In this document: in pieces, positions 44,876-56,092 of the stretch | Numbering within the stretch: position 1 is the stretch's first letter | Layout: the number at the start of each line of letters is the position of its first letter | Program-made: the position numbers and the translations under genes | Source: Tricholoma matsutake | Lineage: Eukaryota > Basidiomycota > Agaricomycetes > Agaricales > Tricholomataceae | Assembly (NCBI GenBank): GCA_026075535.2 | Contig: AP026541.1 | Location: 10,478,001-10,542,000, forward strand | Reading direction: 5' to 3' | DNA length: 64,000 nucleotides | The notes under the pieces: generated by a model | What the model was told of the DNA's origin: nothing | Database searches by the model: none | What the model saw: the letters and a program-made list of their open reading frames with translations, nothing else

Positions 44876-47648
44876 AAGTCCAGTCTATTGGACCAAAAAA
44901 AGACCATGGACTGAACCGAACTGGACTGATGGCAACTGGACCATTGGTTGCGGTTGGCCTAACATTTTCACAAGTCCGGTTCACAGTTCATGTTAAGGGC
45001 AAAGGCTCAACTACTTGATCTAGTCGATGTCATTCGACAAGGTGCTTCCTCGACGAGTTGTTCGGCACTAGTTTACTCGGAGCATCCAATGTAAGATAGG
45101 TAGTGCACTCTAGCAGGGCTTCTGTGTAGAGTTGTTCAGGTTCATGCACTAAGGGGCTTCCTTAGTGGTTTCGAGTAAGTTCGCAAGTTGCAAGTTAAGG
45201 CTGTTAATTGCCTAGATCTAAACTAAGGACATCCCTACTACAAGTCGCAGTACTTATACTAGTAGGAAGGTCCTTATTGTCCAATCGAAAAGGTAGATGT
45301 GTATCAGGTATGAATAGAAACAATAAGCCTCATGCCTAACATGAGGCGTCTGATGTCATGGATCTGATGTCAAGGATCCGATGTCAAGGACATGCTGCAG
45401 CGCAGCATGTCGATCGTGAGAGTCTGACATCATGGACCTCATGTCAAGGGGCTGTCGTATCACAGCATGTGTGGGAATGGGTTCGGGTGCATGGAGTCAC
45501 CATGCATCAAGGGTGCCTTCCATGGGAAGGGGATCGAATGCATGCAGTCAGCATGTGTTGTGCATGTGTCTGGTGTCAAGGACAGTGCCTCCTGTCTGGA
45601 GGGGATCATTGGGTCGGTTGGGTCAGTTGGGTTCCATGAGTTACAAGGAAAATTGTAACAGTTCATCAGTGATAGGGCATCTCAATGGACTGCCCAAAGA
45701 CTGACCACAACTGGTTGTAGACTGGACTTCAGTTGCATCAGGCTTGCGAGGTATAAATATATGAATAAATGCTAAATACTTTTTGTAATAGTATACTTTA
45801 CAGACTGAGATAAATATTATTATATTACTGTTACTTATGGGTGAGAGGGCCCAAAGTATCAGTTATTTCATGGGTGCTTATATACCTGTGGCAGTGCATG
45901 GACCATTTGGTCATGCTTGTGCTCCCAAAAAAACAAAGTGGCACCATTTGACAGATGACTCCCATGATCACCAGCACAACGATGCACAACTCCCATGACC
46001 CTCCACCATGTTGCATTCAATGCAAACCACCACCTCAACCAGGCAACAGACAATAAATGACAACGACTGTCAAACAACAACATCAATGATGACAATGAAC
46101 CTCCTGACTCCCTCCCTCCCTATCCCGACTCCCTCCCATCCACCACAATTACCCATGGCTGCAAACATGCCATGTCATGCATATTCTACGCATTCAACAA
46201 CTGAAGCCCATGGCTCCAACACATAATAAGTAAGTCTTATTTCATTCTTTCATTATTCTTTTTACTAACATTGTTGTTTTCTTTTCTTATAGGTTTAAAC
46301 TAATGTGAGAACAGACCAGCCCCATGAATGACTCAACACTGACATCCAGCCTTGTGAGCCACTGCTTGTGGGGTGGATCATTGGTACTATTTTCTATGAT
46401 GACAGAGACAATGACAACAGTGACAGCGATGGCAACAAAGCATGCACATCCAGCCTTGCAAGCCCCTGCTCATGCAGTGGATTGTGGGTGTGACTGATGG
46501 GAAACAGCTGGGGACGAACAATGTGGGTGATGAATGGCGATGATGACAGGCTGCAAATGTGCCACGTCACACACATTCAACACCCTTTGTGCATGTTTGC
46601 ACCTGTAGCTAAGTCTTTTGTTTTGTTTACTGTTACTGTTTTAACTTACATGCTTTCTTTAGGCTATATCATTGTTCTTGCCCATGATGCCCACCTCCCA
46701 CAAACCTCCCACAAACCACAACCTGTCAAAATATGATGTGAGGGACTGGATGATGACAGGGAGCAACAATGAAAGGTATGCACCCCAACCCCCCCATCTT
46801 CCTGTCCCCACTGATTGCAGGCAACACCCCACCAGCTAGTGTTTGAAAGTCCAGTTCACGCAACTGGAAAAAAACTGAAACTGAACCGAACCGAACTGCG
46901 GTCCAGTTGGTTTTATGGTTGCAGTTGCCTCACATTTTTCTGGTGATCAGTTGTGGTTCTAATGATTGTATATTTATTTAAAACCAACAAAAACCAGTTG
47001 TAGTCGGTTGTAACCAGTTTATATACATACTATATACCTTACTATAGCTATATATAGCTAATATAAAGTGATAATAGGGCCATGCCCAAGGAAAGAAAAG
47101 CACAAAAAGTATGGGTTTATATACCTCAGGCTGCACATGGACCATTTGGTCATATTTGTGCAACCCAAACAAGAAAGTGGTGCCACTTTCTCACATCCAC
47201 AACCCACGTTGCCAACATCAACATCAACCACCACCTCCCTCATCACTGCCGCCACTGCTCCCCCCTTCCTCTGTGTCCTTCCACCAACACCACTCCATCA
47301 ACACCTACGTCCCCTATGTCGGATTGCACTGCCAAATGCCGCAAACACCCAAACTATGACAGATGTAGTTTGGGCCTCAAGTACAGTTTTTTTAATGTTC
47401 CGTTTTCAACTAACTAATGTTTTTCTTGTCTTTTTTAGGTTCTAACTATGTTTTAGCAACGAAACAGTGCCCATGGCCATCTGCTTTGCACCCACCCACC
47501 ACCGCTGCGAGCCCCTGCTCGCAGGGTGATAATGGGTCCCATCCTGGACAACACCACCACAGAACCAACACACCACCCACACCTCTGCTGCGAGCAACTG
47601 CTCATGGAGTGGATGGGGGTGGTGATGAACAACCAACAAAGGGCTCAA
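44876..47648. mobile_element. Two overlapping hAT relics with a solo LTR inside
   Basis: hAT-type left ends at 44876 (CAGC|TAGTGTTTGAAAGTCCAG) and again at 46837 (CAGC|TAGTGTTTGAAAGTCCAG), both followed by ACTGAACCGAACTG-type sequence. No matching right end was found before gypsy C begins at 47649. Interiors carry CCATTTGGTCATG blocks (45900 and 47145), intron-like GTAAGTCTT...CTTATAG segments (46230-46295), and GAGC-type palindromes at 46356, 46460, 47509 and 47592. No transposase was seen. Confidence 0.75.
44991..45660. repeat. Solo LTR, 670 bp, duplication GTTCA
   Basis: Ends are TGTTAAGGGCAAAG and GGAAAATTGTAACA, with canonical TG...CA and a short TGTTA/TAACA inverted repeat. The 5-bp duplication GTTCA lies at 44986-44990 and 45661-45665. 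No internal retroelement remains, so the LTRs have recombined. It is inserted within the hAT relic. An internal GATGTCAAGGA motif repeats at 45345-45450. The LTR family is not found elsewhere in the window. Confidence 0.87.
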
Positions 47649-50600
47649 TTTCCCTTTGCTAGAGGCTGAGGTTGCCCTTATATTAGAAAACTCTCCTATG
47701 GCCTGAAATTGTGAACACGCTGCCCAAGATAGGCAGGGACAGAGTGGACAATGTTTCCCAAAGCTCCACAGACTCCCTACACACCATTCCCAACAGTCCC
47801 GCCTTTAGTGCGCCACCATTTTTGCCAAACACACCCCCTAGCAACATGGACACATCAGAGCACCTCAACACGCTTGAAAGTGATGTTACTGGAATATGCA
47901 TGCAAATCAATTCACTTAAATCTATGATCGAAGACTTCATCAGAACCCTTCAGACTAGCTCCATGACCAATATTCCCCCTATTGCGACTCCAAGTGCACC
48001 CAACAATGACGTGCCACCTAACACGCCCACTAAGGAGCATGCCCAGATCAAACTGTCTCCCCCTGCCAAATTTAATGGTGTGCATGCACAGGGGTGTGCA
48101 TTCCTTAATTCCTGTGAGTTGTACATCAGTCTCCAGTCCCATCAATTTGTCGACGAGGCTGCAAAAATTTATTGGGCCTTCACATACATGAAATCTGAAT
48201 GCACCTATCTCTATGTGGACTGTATTCTGCACCAAACTAAGGAGCTTGGTTCTCTATCTTTCTCCACTTGGGGTGACTTTCAAGCAGAGTTTGTATGCCA
48301 CTTTTGTCCCCTCAATGAGCGCCACCAAGCAGTGACATGGCTTGCCTCTTACCATCAGGCACATCAATCCATGGATGACTATATTAATGAGTTTAAGGAT
48401 TTGGTGGACATGGCAGGATATGGGAGTGGGCTACCAGTTGTGGTGAACTTCCAACGGGGCCTCAATCGAGAAATTTAGGACCAGATTGCACAGATGTTGG
48501 AAGGGCACCCAGTGGACAATGATATCTATGCTTGGTATGAAGCTGCTTCACTCTGTGATGAGAACCAACTCACAAATGTGGTGTTTAATGCTGCATTCCG
48601 TGCTCCAACTACCACTCATGCACCCTACACCTTTAATTGAACCCTTCCCCACCATAACCCCTTTCCTGTCCATCAGACTCCCGCACCCACCATCAATGTC
48701 CTGGTACCAATGGATGTTGATGCAGCCCACAGCCGTGCACATAGGTTGGATCTCTGCTACTGCTGTGGGGAAACTGGGCACAGGGCCAGAGTGTGTCCCC
48801 ATCATTAGGATATCCACATGCTCACCCCCGAGGGGTGAGATGAACTCCTCCAAGACCTGTTGGTGCTTGTAGACGTTGAGGAAGCGAAGGATCAGGTTGC
48901 AGAGGAGATCAAGTCAGAAGTTGTAGAGGAGCAGGATTTTTCTATTTGCAGCAAGTGAATCATATGCCCTCACTGCCTGTCCATAACCACTTTGAAGTTT
49001 TGTCAGTTGAATCCCTGGAGAATGAATCTATTTCCATAACTGTTCCCCTCTCTGACCCTTCGAAGTTTGCTAAAGATGTACCTGCTCTTCCCATCTCTCC
49101 CTCTGCTCCATGCCCCAAAATTAAATCATGGGAGTGCAAACTACCATGCAAATATATTGTTGCATCTAGGGAAGCACAAGGGTTTTAGCCTAAGTGTAAT
49201 AGCCAAATTTCTGCTACCAATAAAAATGTCCTACTTCTAACCAGTTGTTGAACTCAAAATCTTTATCAGACATTCTTCATATGCTTAGCATTAATATTCA
49301 CATGTAGCATTATGCAAGAACATATAATTTCTACCTGTTAAAAATAAAAGAAATATATTATCCCCTGCAAACTCCAAGGTTTTCATTACTTTGAACCCTT
49401 GGTGTTTAACCCATGGGTTTTGTACAACACTTTGGGCAGTATTGGTTCAGAAGGCATTCTGTTGGGTTTGGCCTTTGGAAGCAATCTTGACAGGGTTTCT
49501 ACCTATCCTTTTTCTTAATGCATTAAAAGATTTGCTGTTGAATTGAATTCATAATTTACAAAATCATTTTAAAGTTCTCAAAACCCTTGAAAACACTTGT
49601 GCTTCCCTAGTTGCATCCACTCCCTCTACACATTCCTTGAATCTAGCAATTGAACTACAGACTACTGACACTGGACAGATACTTGGTGTCTCTGCACTCC
49701 TGGACTCTGGTGTGACTGGTCTCTCCATCGATGTGCATCTCGCACAACAACATCACCCACTCACTCTCACATCCGATACCTGTTTATAATGTGGATGGGT
49801 CCCCAAATAAAGCTGGTGCCATCCAAGAGGTTGTAGACCTGGTCCTCCATTAAAAAGATCATAGTGAGTGTGCCCTTTTTGCTGTCACTCAATTAGGGAA
49901 GCAGAAGGTGATTTTGGGCATATCCATGGCTTTGAGACCATAACCCAGAGGTCAACTGGCATACTGGGGAGGTTACAATGAGCCGGTGTCCATCCCGCTG
50001 TCACACTTGTTTCATGGAAGCCAGGCAAGAATGTCATGGACAAAGGGCCTCAATACGACGTACTCAGAAGTGTTGTGCTGGACCCTTGCCTATACCTGAA
50101 GTGGAGTTAGAAGGGGTTTCCGATCTGATGTCAGACTCAGATGATGATAAGGAGGAGCCAGAGGAAGTGGAGGAAGGTGATCAGATCTTCTACACTGCAA
50201 TTTGTCCATTGCACGAGGTGTGTGCTACATCAAACATATCCCAATGCCTTCCTGAGGCCTTCCACAAAAACAATGCTGCTAAATCCTCTACTGATTCCTT
50301 GCTTCCTCATCTCCATGAGTTTGGGGATGTGTTCTCCAAGGAATTGTTCGACTCTCTCCCTGTGTGCAAGCCATGGGATCATGTGATCAAACTCACCCCT
50401 GGTGCAACCCCTTCATCCTGCAAGGTCTCCTGAAGAACAGCAACAGCTTGACCAGTTTATTGACGAGCACCTGGCCTCTGGACATATTTGACCATTGAAG
50501 TCACCCATGGCCTCTCCCTTTTTCTTTGTCAAGAAGAAGGATGGCTCACTTTGACCAGTTCAAGACTACAGAAGGCTCAATGACATCACAGTCAAAAATT

Positions 50601-51962
50601 GCTACCCATTACCTCTCATCTCCAAACTTGTGAACCAGCTCTGTGGAGCCCAATCAATACTTCACCAAGATCAACATCCATTGGGGTTACAATAATGTGA
50701 GGATAAAGGAGGGAGATGAGTGGAAGGCAGCCTTTCATACCAACCGTGGTCTTTTTGAACTGCTCGTCATGTTCTTTGGCCTTACTAATAGTCCTGCCAC
50801 CTTTCAGACCATGATGAACGACATCTTCCACAACCTCATCCTTGAAGGCATTGTTTGTATCTATCTTGATGGCATCCTTGTCTTCACTTGCACGGTTGAA
50901 GAGCACCATCGCATCATGTGCCTTGTCCTAGAACAACTTCAATGGTACAAACTCTACCTTCATCAGGACAAGTGCAAATTTGAGAAGACCAAGATCGAGT
51001 ACCTCGGCCTGATTATCTCAGAGGGTCAGGTGGAGATGGATCCTATCAAGGTGAATGGGGTCACGGCTTGGCCGACGCCCACAAACAAGAAAGAGGTGCA
51101 GTCTTTCCTGGGCTTCATCAATTTCTATTGGTGTTTTATCAAGGATTTCTCACATCATGCATGACCACTGTTCGACTTGACAGGAAAGGAGGCATGGAGG
51201 TGGGATAATGCACAACAGGAGGCATTCAAAAAGCTTAAGGAGATGGTCACTTCTGCTCCCATTCTTACCTTTGCTGACAATTCACAACCCTTTTCATGTA
51301 GAAGCCAACAGTTCTGACTTTGCGATGGGTGCCATGTTGTCTCAGCAGTCTCTGGAGGACCAGAAGTGGCATCTTTTTGTGTTCTACTCCAAAAGCCTTA
51401 GTGTTGTAGAGCAAAACTATGAGATCCATGACAAGGAGATGTTGGCAATAATGCATGCGCTTGAGGAGTGGCAACACTTCCTTGAGGGTGCCCAACACAA
51501 GGTGGAAATTTGGATGGATCACAAGAATCTCAAGTACTTTATGACAGCCAAGAAATTGAACTGTCGTCAAGCTCGTTGGTCCCTGTATCTATCCAGATTC
51601 AACTTCTCCTTGCACCACCATCTGGGTTGCAGCATGGGGAAGATCGATGCTCTCTCCCAATGTGCAGACCATGGGGATGGCAGCGATGACAATCAAAACA
51701 TTGTGTTGTTGCAGCCAGACCTGTTCACCATTTGGGCACTGGAAGGCATTGCACCCCAGGGCAAGGAGCAGGACATCCTACACAACATTCATTGTGCAAA
51801 CCATAGCGGTTTACATGAGGATGTTGTTGCCCATGCTGTTAAAGAACTGAAGAAGGGATCTGCCCTTTCCTTGTGTGTGGCAGAGTGGGCTGAAAAGGAG
51901 GACTTGTTGTATTTCAGGGATCACATCTATGTCCCCAATGACCCAGACCTTTGCCGGCGCTG
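47649..51962 (+). pseudogene. Gypsy C 5' half: LTR tail, gag, protease, RT, RNase H
   Basis: Begins with the last ~36 bp of the 5' LTR (CCCTTTGCTAGAGGCTGAGG), then gag (47711-48478) and a damaged zinc knuckle (LCYCCGETGH, about 48750). The protease LLDSGVTGLSID (about 49695) is split by a MITE at 49167-49609. RT reads [18 protein letters not shown] and CIYLDGILVFT (50855), where the catalytic YLDD has become YLDG. RNase H (HVEANSSDFAMGAMLSQQ, 51290) and the integrase start follow, ending PNDPDLC plus two Arg codons at 51962. A TGA stop at 50552-50554 replaces an Arg codon before PVQDYRRLN. The missing 3' half is on the minus strand at 14714-16498. Confidence 0.9.
49167..49609. mobile_element. 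hAT-type MITE, 443 bp, duplication GTTGCATC
   Basis: Ends are TAGGGAAGCACAAGGGTTTT and AACACTTGTGCTTCCCTA. The duplication GTTGCATC lies at 49159-49166 and 49610-49617. Removing it restores the gypsy frame seen in the intact copy (KYIVAST then PSTHSLNLA). Confidence 0.94.
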
Positions 51963-52410
51963 ATGATGCTCAACCTGGAAACCCAAACAAAACCCACAAA
52001 ATGGCTTCGGATGGTATAACACGAGTCAGAGGAAGGATATGAGGCCCTCTAGATGTCATCTGTCAGACTGACTATCAAATAGTCATAAAACAACTGCTTG
52101 TCAAAGCAGTTCGAAGCTAAGAGAATGTGTTTCGAGACCTTGCAATGATTTTTGAGATGTCACAATATTTTTTGAGATTTTTTTGAAGAAGTTTCGAGGA
52201 ATTCCGAGTGCGCAAATATGTTCAGATGCAAGATCAGGGGACTAGACGAGTAGTAGAAGTGAAGAAAAGGCTAATCAAGGAAAGCGAGAGCGAAAATAGC
52301 ATAATGTGAGGAATTTTGAGGAATTTTGAGGGAGTTTAGCATAAAACACCAAACTTCAGACTGAATAAGACTAAACCGAACTCTCAAATCACTGTGATCT
52401 GGGAGGAAGA
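51963..52410 (+). repeat. Copia LTR fragment (5' part) inserted in gypsy C
   Basis: Starts TGATGATGCTCAACCTGGAA, with AACCCACAAAATGGCTTCGG and AACACGAGTCAGAGGAAGG matching the copia LTR at 39296. It is cut near 52410, roughly before the TATA region, where a hAT element begins. Its lost 3' part corresponds to 17335-16499. Confidence 0.8.
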
Positions 52411-53329
52411 TGACATGGCACAGGTAACCCTCGGGTATATTTTTATTATACCCCTACCTGTACCCGTGAACACCATACCTGCACGGGTACAGTGTTACTG
52501 TGGGTTTCTGTGGGTTACCCATGGTTATTCATGGGTTTCAGCATGAATATGTATTTTAATAATCTAATTACACTAAATTAATAGATAGAAAGTGACCCCC
52601 CTCTCACATTTGGAGCGAGGGAGGGGGGTGGTGCCTGTAGTTGCCAAGAACAGAATGAGTAACCCCCCTGCTCACATTTGCAGTGAGAGAGGGGGGGGGG
52701 TGCCTGTAGTTGTCATTCAATCCCTGTTTCCACCCCATGAGCAGTTGCTTGTGGTGGCAGTTGGGTCCTCAGGTCCTCCTCCTGGTCATCATTGTCATTC
52801 CGAGGGAATTCCAACCTAGGAAATGAAAGAAACAAAATAGTTAGTTTACAAAAAAAGAAACAAACGAAAAAAAAAACTTACCATGGGCCCAAATGATGCA
52901 ATCACATCGTTTGGGCCTGGGTGACATGGCACTGTTGGGTGTGTGTTGTTAGCTGTAGTCATCCATCGTTATCAGTAGTTTAGAACCTGAAAAAGAAGAA
53001 ACATAATCAGTTAGTTTACAAAAAAACAAGAAATGAAACACAAAAAAACTTACTATAGGCCCAAACGATGATTCACGTCATTTGGGCCATGCTATGGTGG
53101 TGGTTGGATCATCCTATAGTTTAGAATTAGACATGTCGTGAGTATTCAACAAGGTCAGATGATTACTCACCTGACCAAAATCTGGGTACTGGCATACCTG
53201 CACATACCCGTAACACCATGGAAAAGGGTACAGTGTTGCCCAGGTATGGCAATCCCATACCTGTACCCATACCCATGCATACCCATGACTGGAAACACAC
53301 GGTGTTACCCATACCTGTGCCGTGCCCTA
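52411..53329. mobile_element. Non-autonomous hAT-type element, left end clipped
   Basis: The right end, read inward, is TAGGGCACGGCACAGGTATG. The left end begins only at TGGCACAGGTAACCC, lacking the first bases, and no 8-bp duplication is visible. It contains G-rich units (52595-52710), a GAGCAGTTGCTT motif (52739), and two minus-strand exon-intron-like cassettes with GGGCCCAAATGATG inverted repeats at 52884-52918 and 53058-53088. It resembles the inner unit at 9474-10175. It lies exactly at the proposed inversion breakpoint. Confidence 0.78.
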
Positions 53330-54563
53330 CACTGTATACAATGGATTTATGCCAGCCCTTGCTTGAGAGGCCTCTTCAATGAGAATTTTGGCAGACTTTA
53401 CTTCATCAGGATCCCATTTCCATTTTTGACTAGTTTGATCCAACCAAAGCTGGTATATTGCTTTCCAAGAAAATGGTGGAGAAGAATTAGTTTTGAGAAT
53501 CTCATCCCACAACTGAACAGGAATCAGTTATCTATACAATAGCCAAATGCATGACTTGCCTGGGTTGGATTTAAATTTGGATTTTGTACTACAAATGCTT
53601 TCACATCTGCAGGAACATCAATACACCAGTAGGGAACATGGTCATCCTCATGTTTCAACTTGACAATTGCCACATTCTCTCCAGTAGTAATTGTGATGTA
53701 CAGCCACCCAGAGCAATCAAATACATCCATTGAGTCTTTGTCACGAGACTTCACCCCTTCATGTCCACTCTTTTTGGACTTGTGCTGATGTGAGTTCACC
53801 TGAGCACAGTGGTACATGGATCAGGATGTTGGCATGCACTTGTGATGGTAGATGCTATGGTAGCTTGTAGATAATGAGCATCATATAACAAGACCAAATT
53901 AGATGTGAGGTCAATAATGGTAAACTTACACAAATCGATATTTCAGCTGTCCCCATATTTTTTTGACAAAGGAGTCTGAAACAGTCCTGCTATCCATGGC
54001 TGTAGTCATGAGAGAAGACAGATCCACCTGAGTATCAAGAGAAACTACATTTTCTGATTCAGAAAGAGCCCCAAGAGAACCCAAGAAGGTGTCAAGGTCC
54101 ACAATAGACAAATCAGAAAGGTCATCATTCCCCTCAGTCTGAGATGCAGGAGTGGGTGGCACATTTTCTTTATCACCTTGTCCATGTTTTTGATCTGCAG
54201 TCACTTCAGCACTTCTTTTCAAGCATGGCAGACAGGATTTAAAAAAGCCATCATGCATCTTTCTAAAGTTTGACATGTCACATGGCCATGATCTTCTGCA
54301 TTTGGTACAAGTCTTCTGTTCTGGACTCTCAGGGTCCATGAGTAACCAGGGAAATAGATCAGTAAGGCAGAGAAGTTTGATGCACCTCAAGAGAAGTAAA
54401 TGTGTCGAGAGTTTGATGCATGCTTGACATGAGTTTGATGCATGTTTGATGTGATGTGAGAAGAAGATGCATACATGAATGTGGAAGCTATATTGTGTAT
54501 GTAATCTATAAGGTATGGCTTTTCCCAAAAATCATGTGTTGCGAAGAATCTGCTGGGTCAATA
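53330..54563 (-). pseudogene. MULE transposase, N-terminal part
   Basis: Probable start MDPESPEQKTCTKCRRSW at 54339, a Cys-rich N-terminus (CTKCRRSW...SCLPCLK), then an acidic Ser-rich linker to about 53935. An intron follows, then YHCAQVNSHQHKSKKSG, DKDSMDVFDCSGWLYITI and KHEDDHVPYWCIDVP (53820-53590). A second intron leads to WDEILKTNSSPPFSWKAIYQ and SAKILIEEASQ, ending at 53330 against a hAT element. This is the N-terminal domain of the same MULE type whose C-terminal part is at 17336-21029. The element end at 54563 reads inward TATTGACCCAGCAGATTCTT, identical to that at 21029. Relatively well preserved. Confidence 0.82.
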
Positions 54564-54635
54564 GTGTTCAGTACCCATCTACACTACACCTACTAAGAGA
54601 CTAAGGCTAGTTAAATAGCTACCCTCGACGGATCA

Positions 54636-55642
54636 TTATACAAATGATGAGTACATAAATTCAGTCCAAATCACTTCCTTATCATCCTCAATTTTGCCAC
54701 TCTTCACTGATAGTCCCCAAATATTCTCCCTGCCAAACAAATGCTTGTTGTATGCCAATCTGATCTTCTTCTTGATTTCTCCAATGGGTATTGTGGCATG
54801 CTTGATGATGCAATTAAGGTCTAGCAGCTGACCTAGATAAAACATTGTATAATGCAGCGGCCACACCGATGGATCATCAAGAAAGAGTGACTTAGCTGCT
54901 TTGAGGAGGCCATCCTGTACAACCTCCTCTACATCTAGATTCTCAAGCTTCAGCACCATCTTCTTGATTATTTCTTCTGTTGCCTCTCTCCTCCATTCCT
55001 CATATAGCCTGCAATGCACAAACAAATGATGCATGTCCTCCACTGCATCACAACCATGCAAACATCTATCTTCCTCCAGCTCCCCATGTGAGAACAACAC
55101 ATCAGCTGTTGCAAGTTGTCCTGATCTTGCATACAGTTGGACAGCTGCAGAGTGGGCTGATGTGGCTTTGATGTATAAGTATTCCAGAGGTCAGGTCGGG
55201 TCATGTGCCCATGTTGACATTCAATGCCTGTTACCAATGCCAAGAGTAAGCACCATCTCATGCACCATGACACTGTCCACAAATGCGGCAATGTTTGACT
55301 CCATCCATCTATCAATTTCATGAAAGAAGGTGTACTCATTCATGTGGAAGGTAGGAAGTGGTGCCTTGGGGATTAGATGTATGAGATTTTGAGACAACAA
55401 TGCATAATAGTCTGCTTCATCATTCATCCATGCTTCCATAGTGCTCTCATCAGAATGACCAGGTGTATATAAAATGTCGAGATTTTGTTTGTGAATCAGT
55501 GAGAGGATCCATCATTAATATGAACAGCTGTTCATCTCATGAAGTTGTGGTAGCTGACTGACATTTGTCTGACTATTGGTGATTAGTCTGACAGAGTTGA
55601 GGTGATCAGTGAATAGGCATCCAGGGTTTGCACTGTTTGGCC
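54636..55642 (-). pseudogene. LINE ORF2, RNase H end and C-terminal zinc-finger domain
   Basis: 3' part of the non-LTR retrotransposon interrupted by the gypsy at 55648. Reads CLFTDHLNSVRLITNSQTNV (RNase H Asp) and YTPGHSDESTMEAWMNDEAD (last RNase H motif). ADVLFSHGELEEDRCLHGCD and AVEDMHHLFVHC follow, forming the CCHC-type finger common after LINE RTs. The tail is well conserved to the stop at 54636. Few breaks occur (two stops near 55515, a shift near 55220). Deleting the gypsy and one TCCTC copy joins LFLSGRR to PNSANPGCLF in frame. Confidence 0.88.
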
Positions 55643-55647
55643 TCCTC

Positions 55648-56081
55648 TAAAGGGCAACCTCAGCCTCTAGCAAAGGGAAATCCAAAGTTAAAATTATACT
55701 ACATATTACAGGGATTGGGGACGCACCTAGCAAAGGGAAATCTGAAGAGAAAACTCTGAGGACCCCTTTGCCAATGCCCAGTATATGTGAAGACTGCAAA
55801 AATCAAATAATAATCTAAAAATAGAAAAGGCAGAGATAGGCAGATCAAGGCCGCTGAATGACATCATACCAAGGGGTAGATGTCAGAAGGGGTGCTCTGC
55901 CTCTAAATATAAAACTGTCAACATGCACAAACATGATGGAAAGGGAAATTAGTAATAAAATAAGGAAAAATCATAGAAAATGAAGAATAGAAGGAAATAA
56001 AGTGAGGAAAATATAGGACAAACATAAAAAATAGGAGAAACACACAGGGCACCCCCCCAAGTCCCCCCTAGTCCCCTTACA
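55648..56081 (-). repeat. 3' LTR of the complete gypsy
   Basis: 434 bp, nearly identical to 14714-15146. It differs from the 5' LTR mainly by an 11-bp indel in the CCCCC-rich end and scattered point changes. Confidence 0.93.
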
Positions 56082-56092
56082 TCACCCCCTCT

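Noticed and set aside
14714..51962. The two gypsy C halves as independent truncated copies
   Set aside because: They end at the same gypsy nucleotide and at complementary parts of the same copia LTR, which two unrelated truncations would be unlikely to give. Assembly error remains possible.
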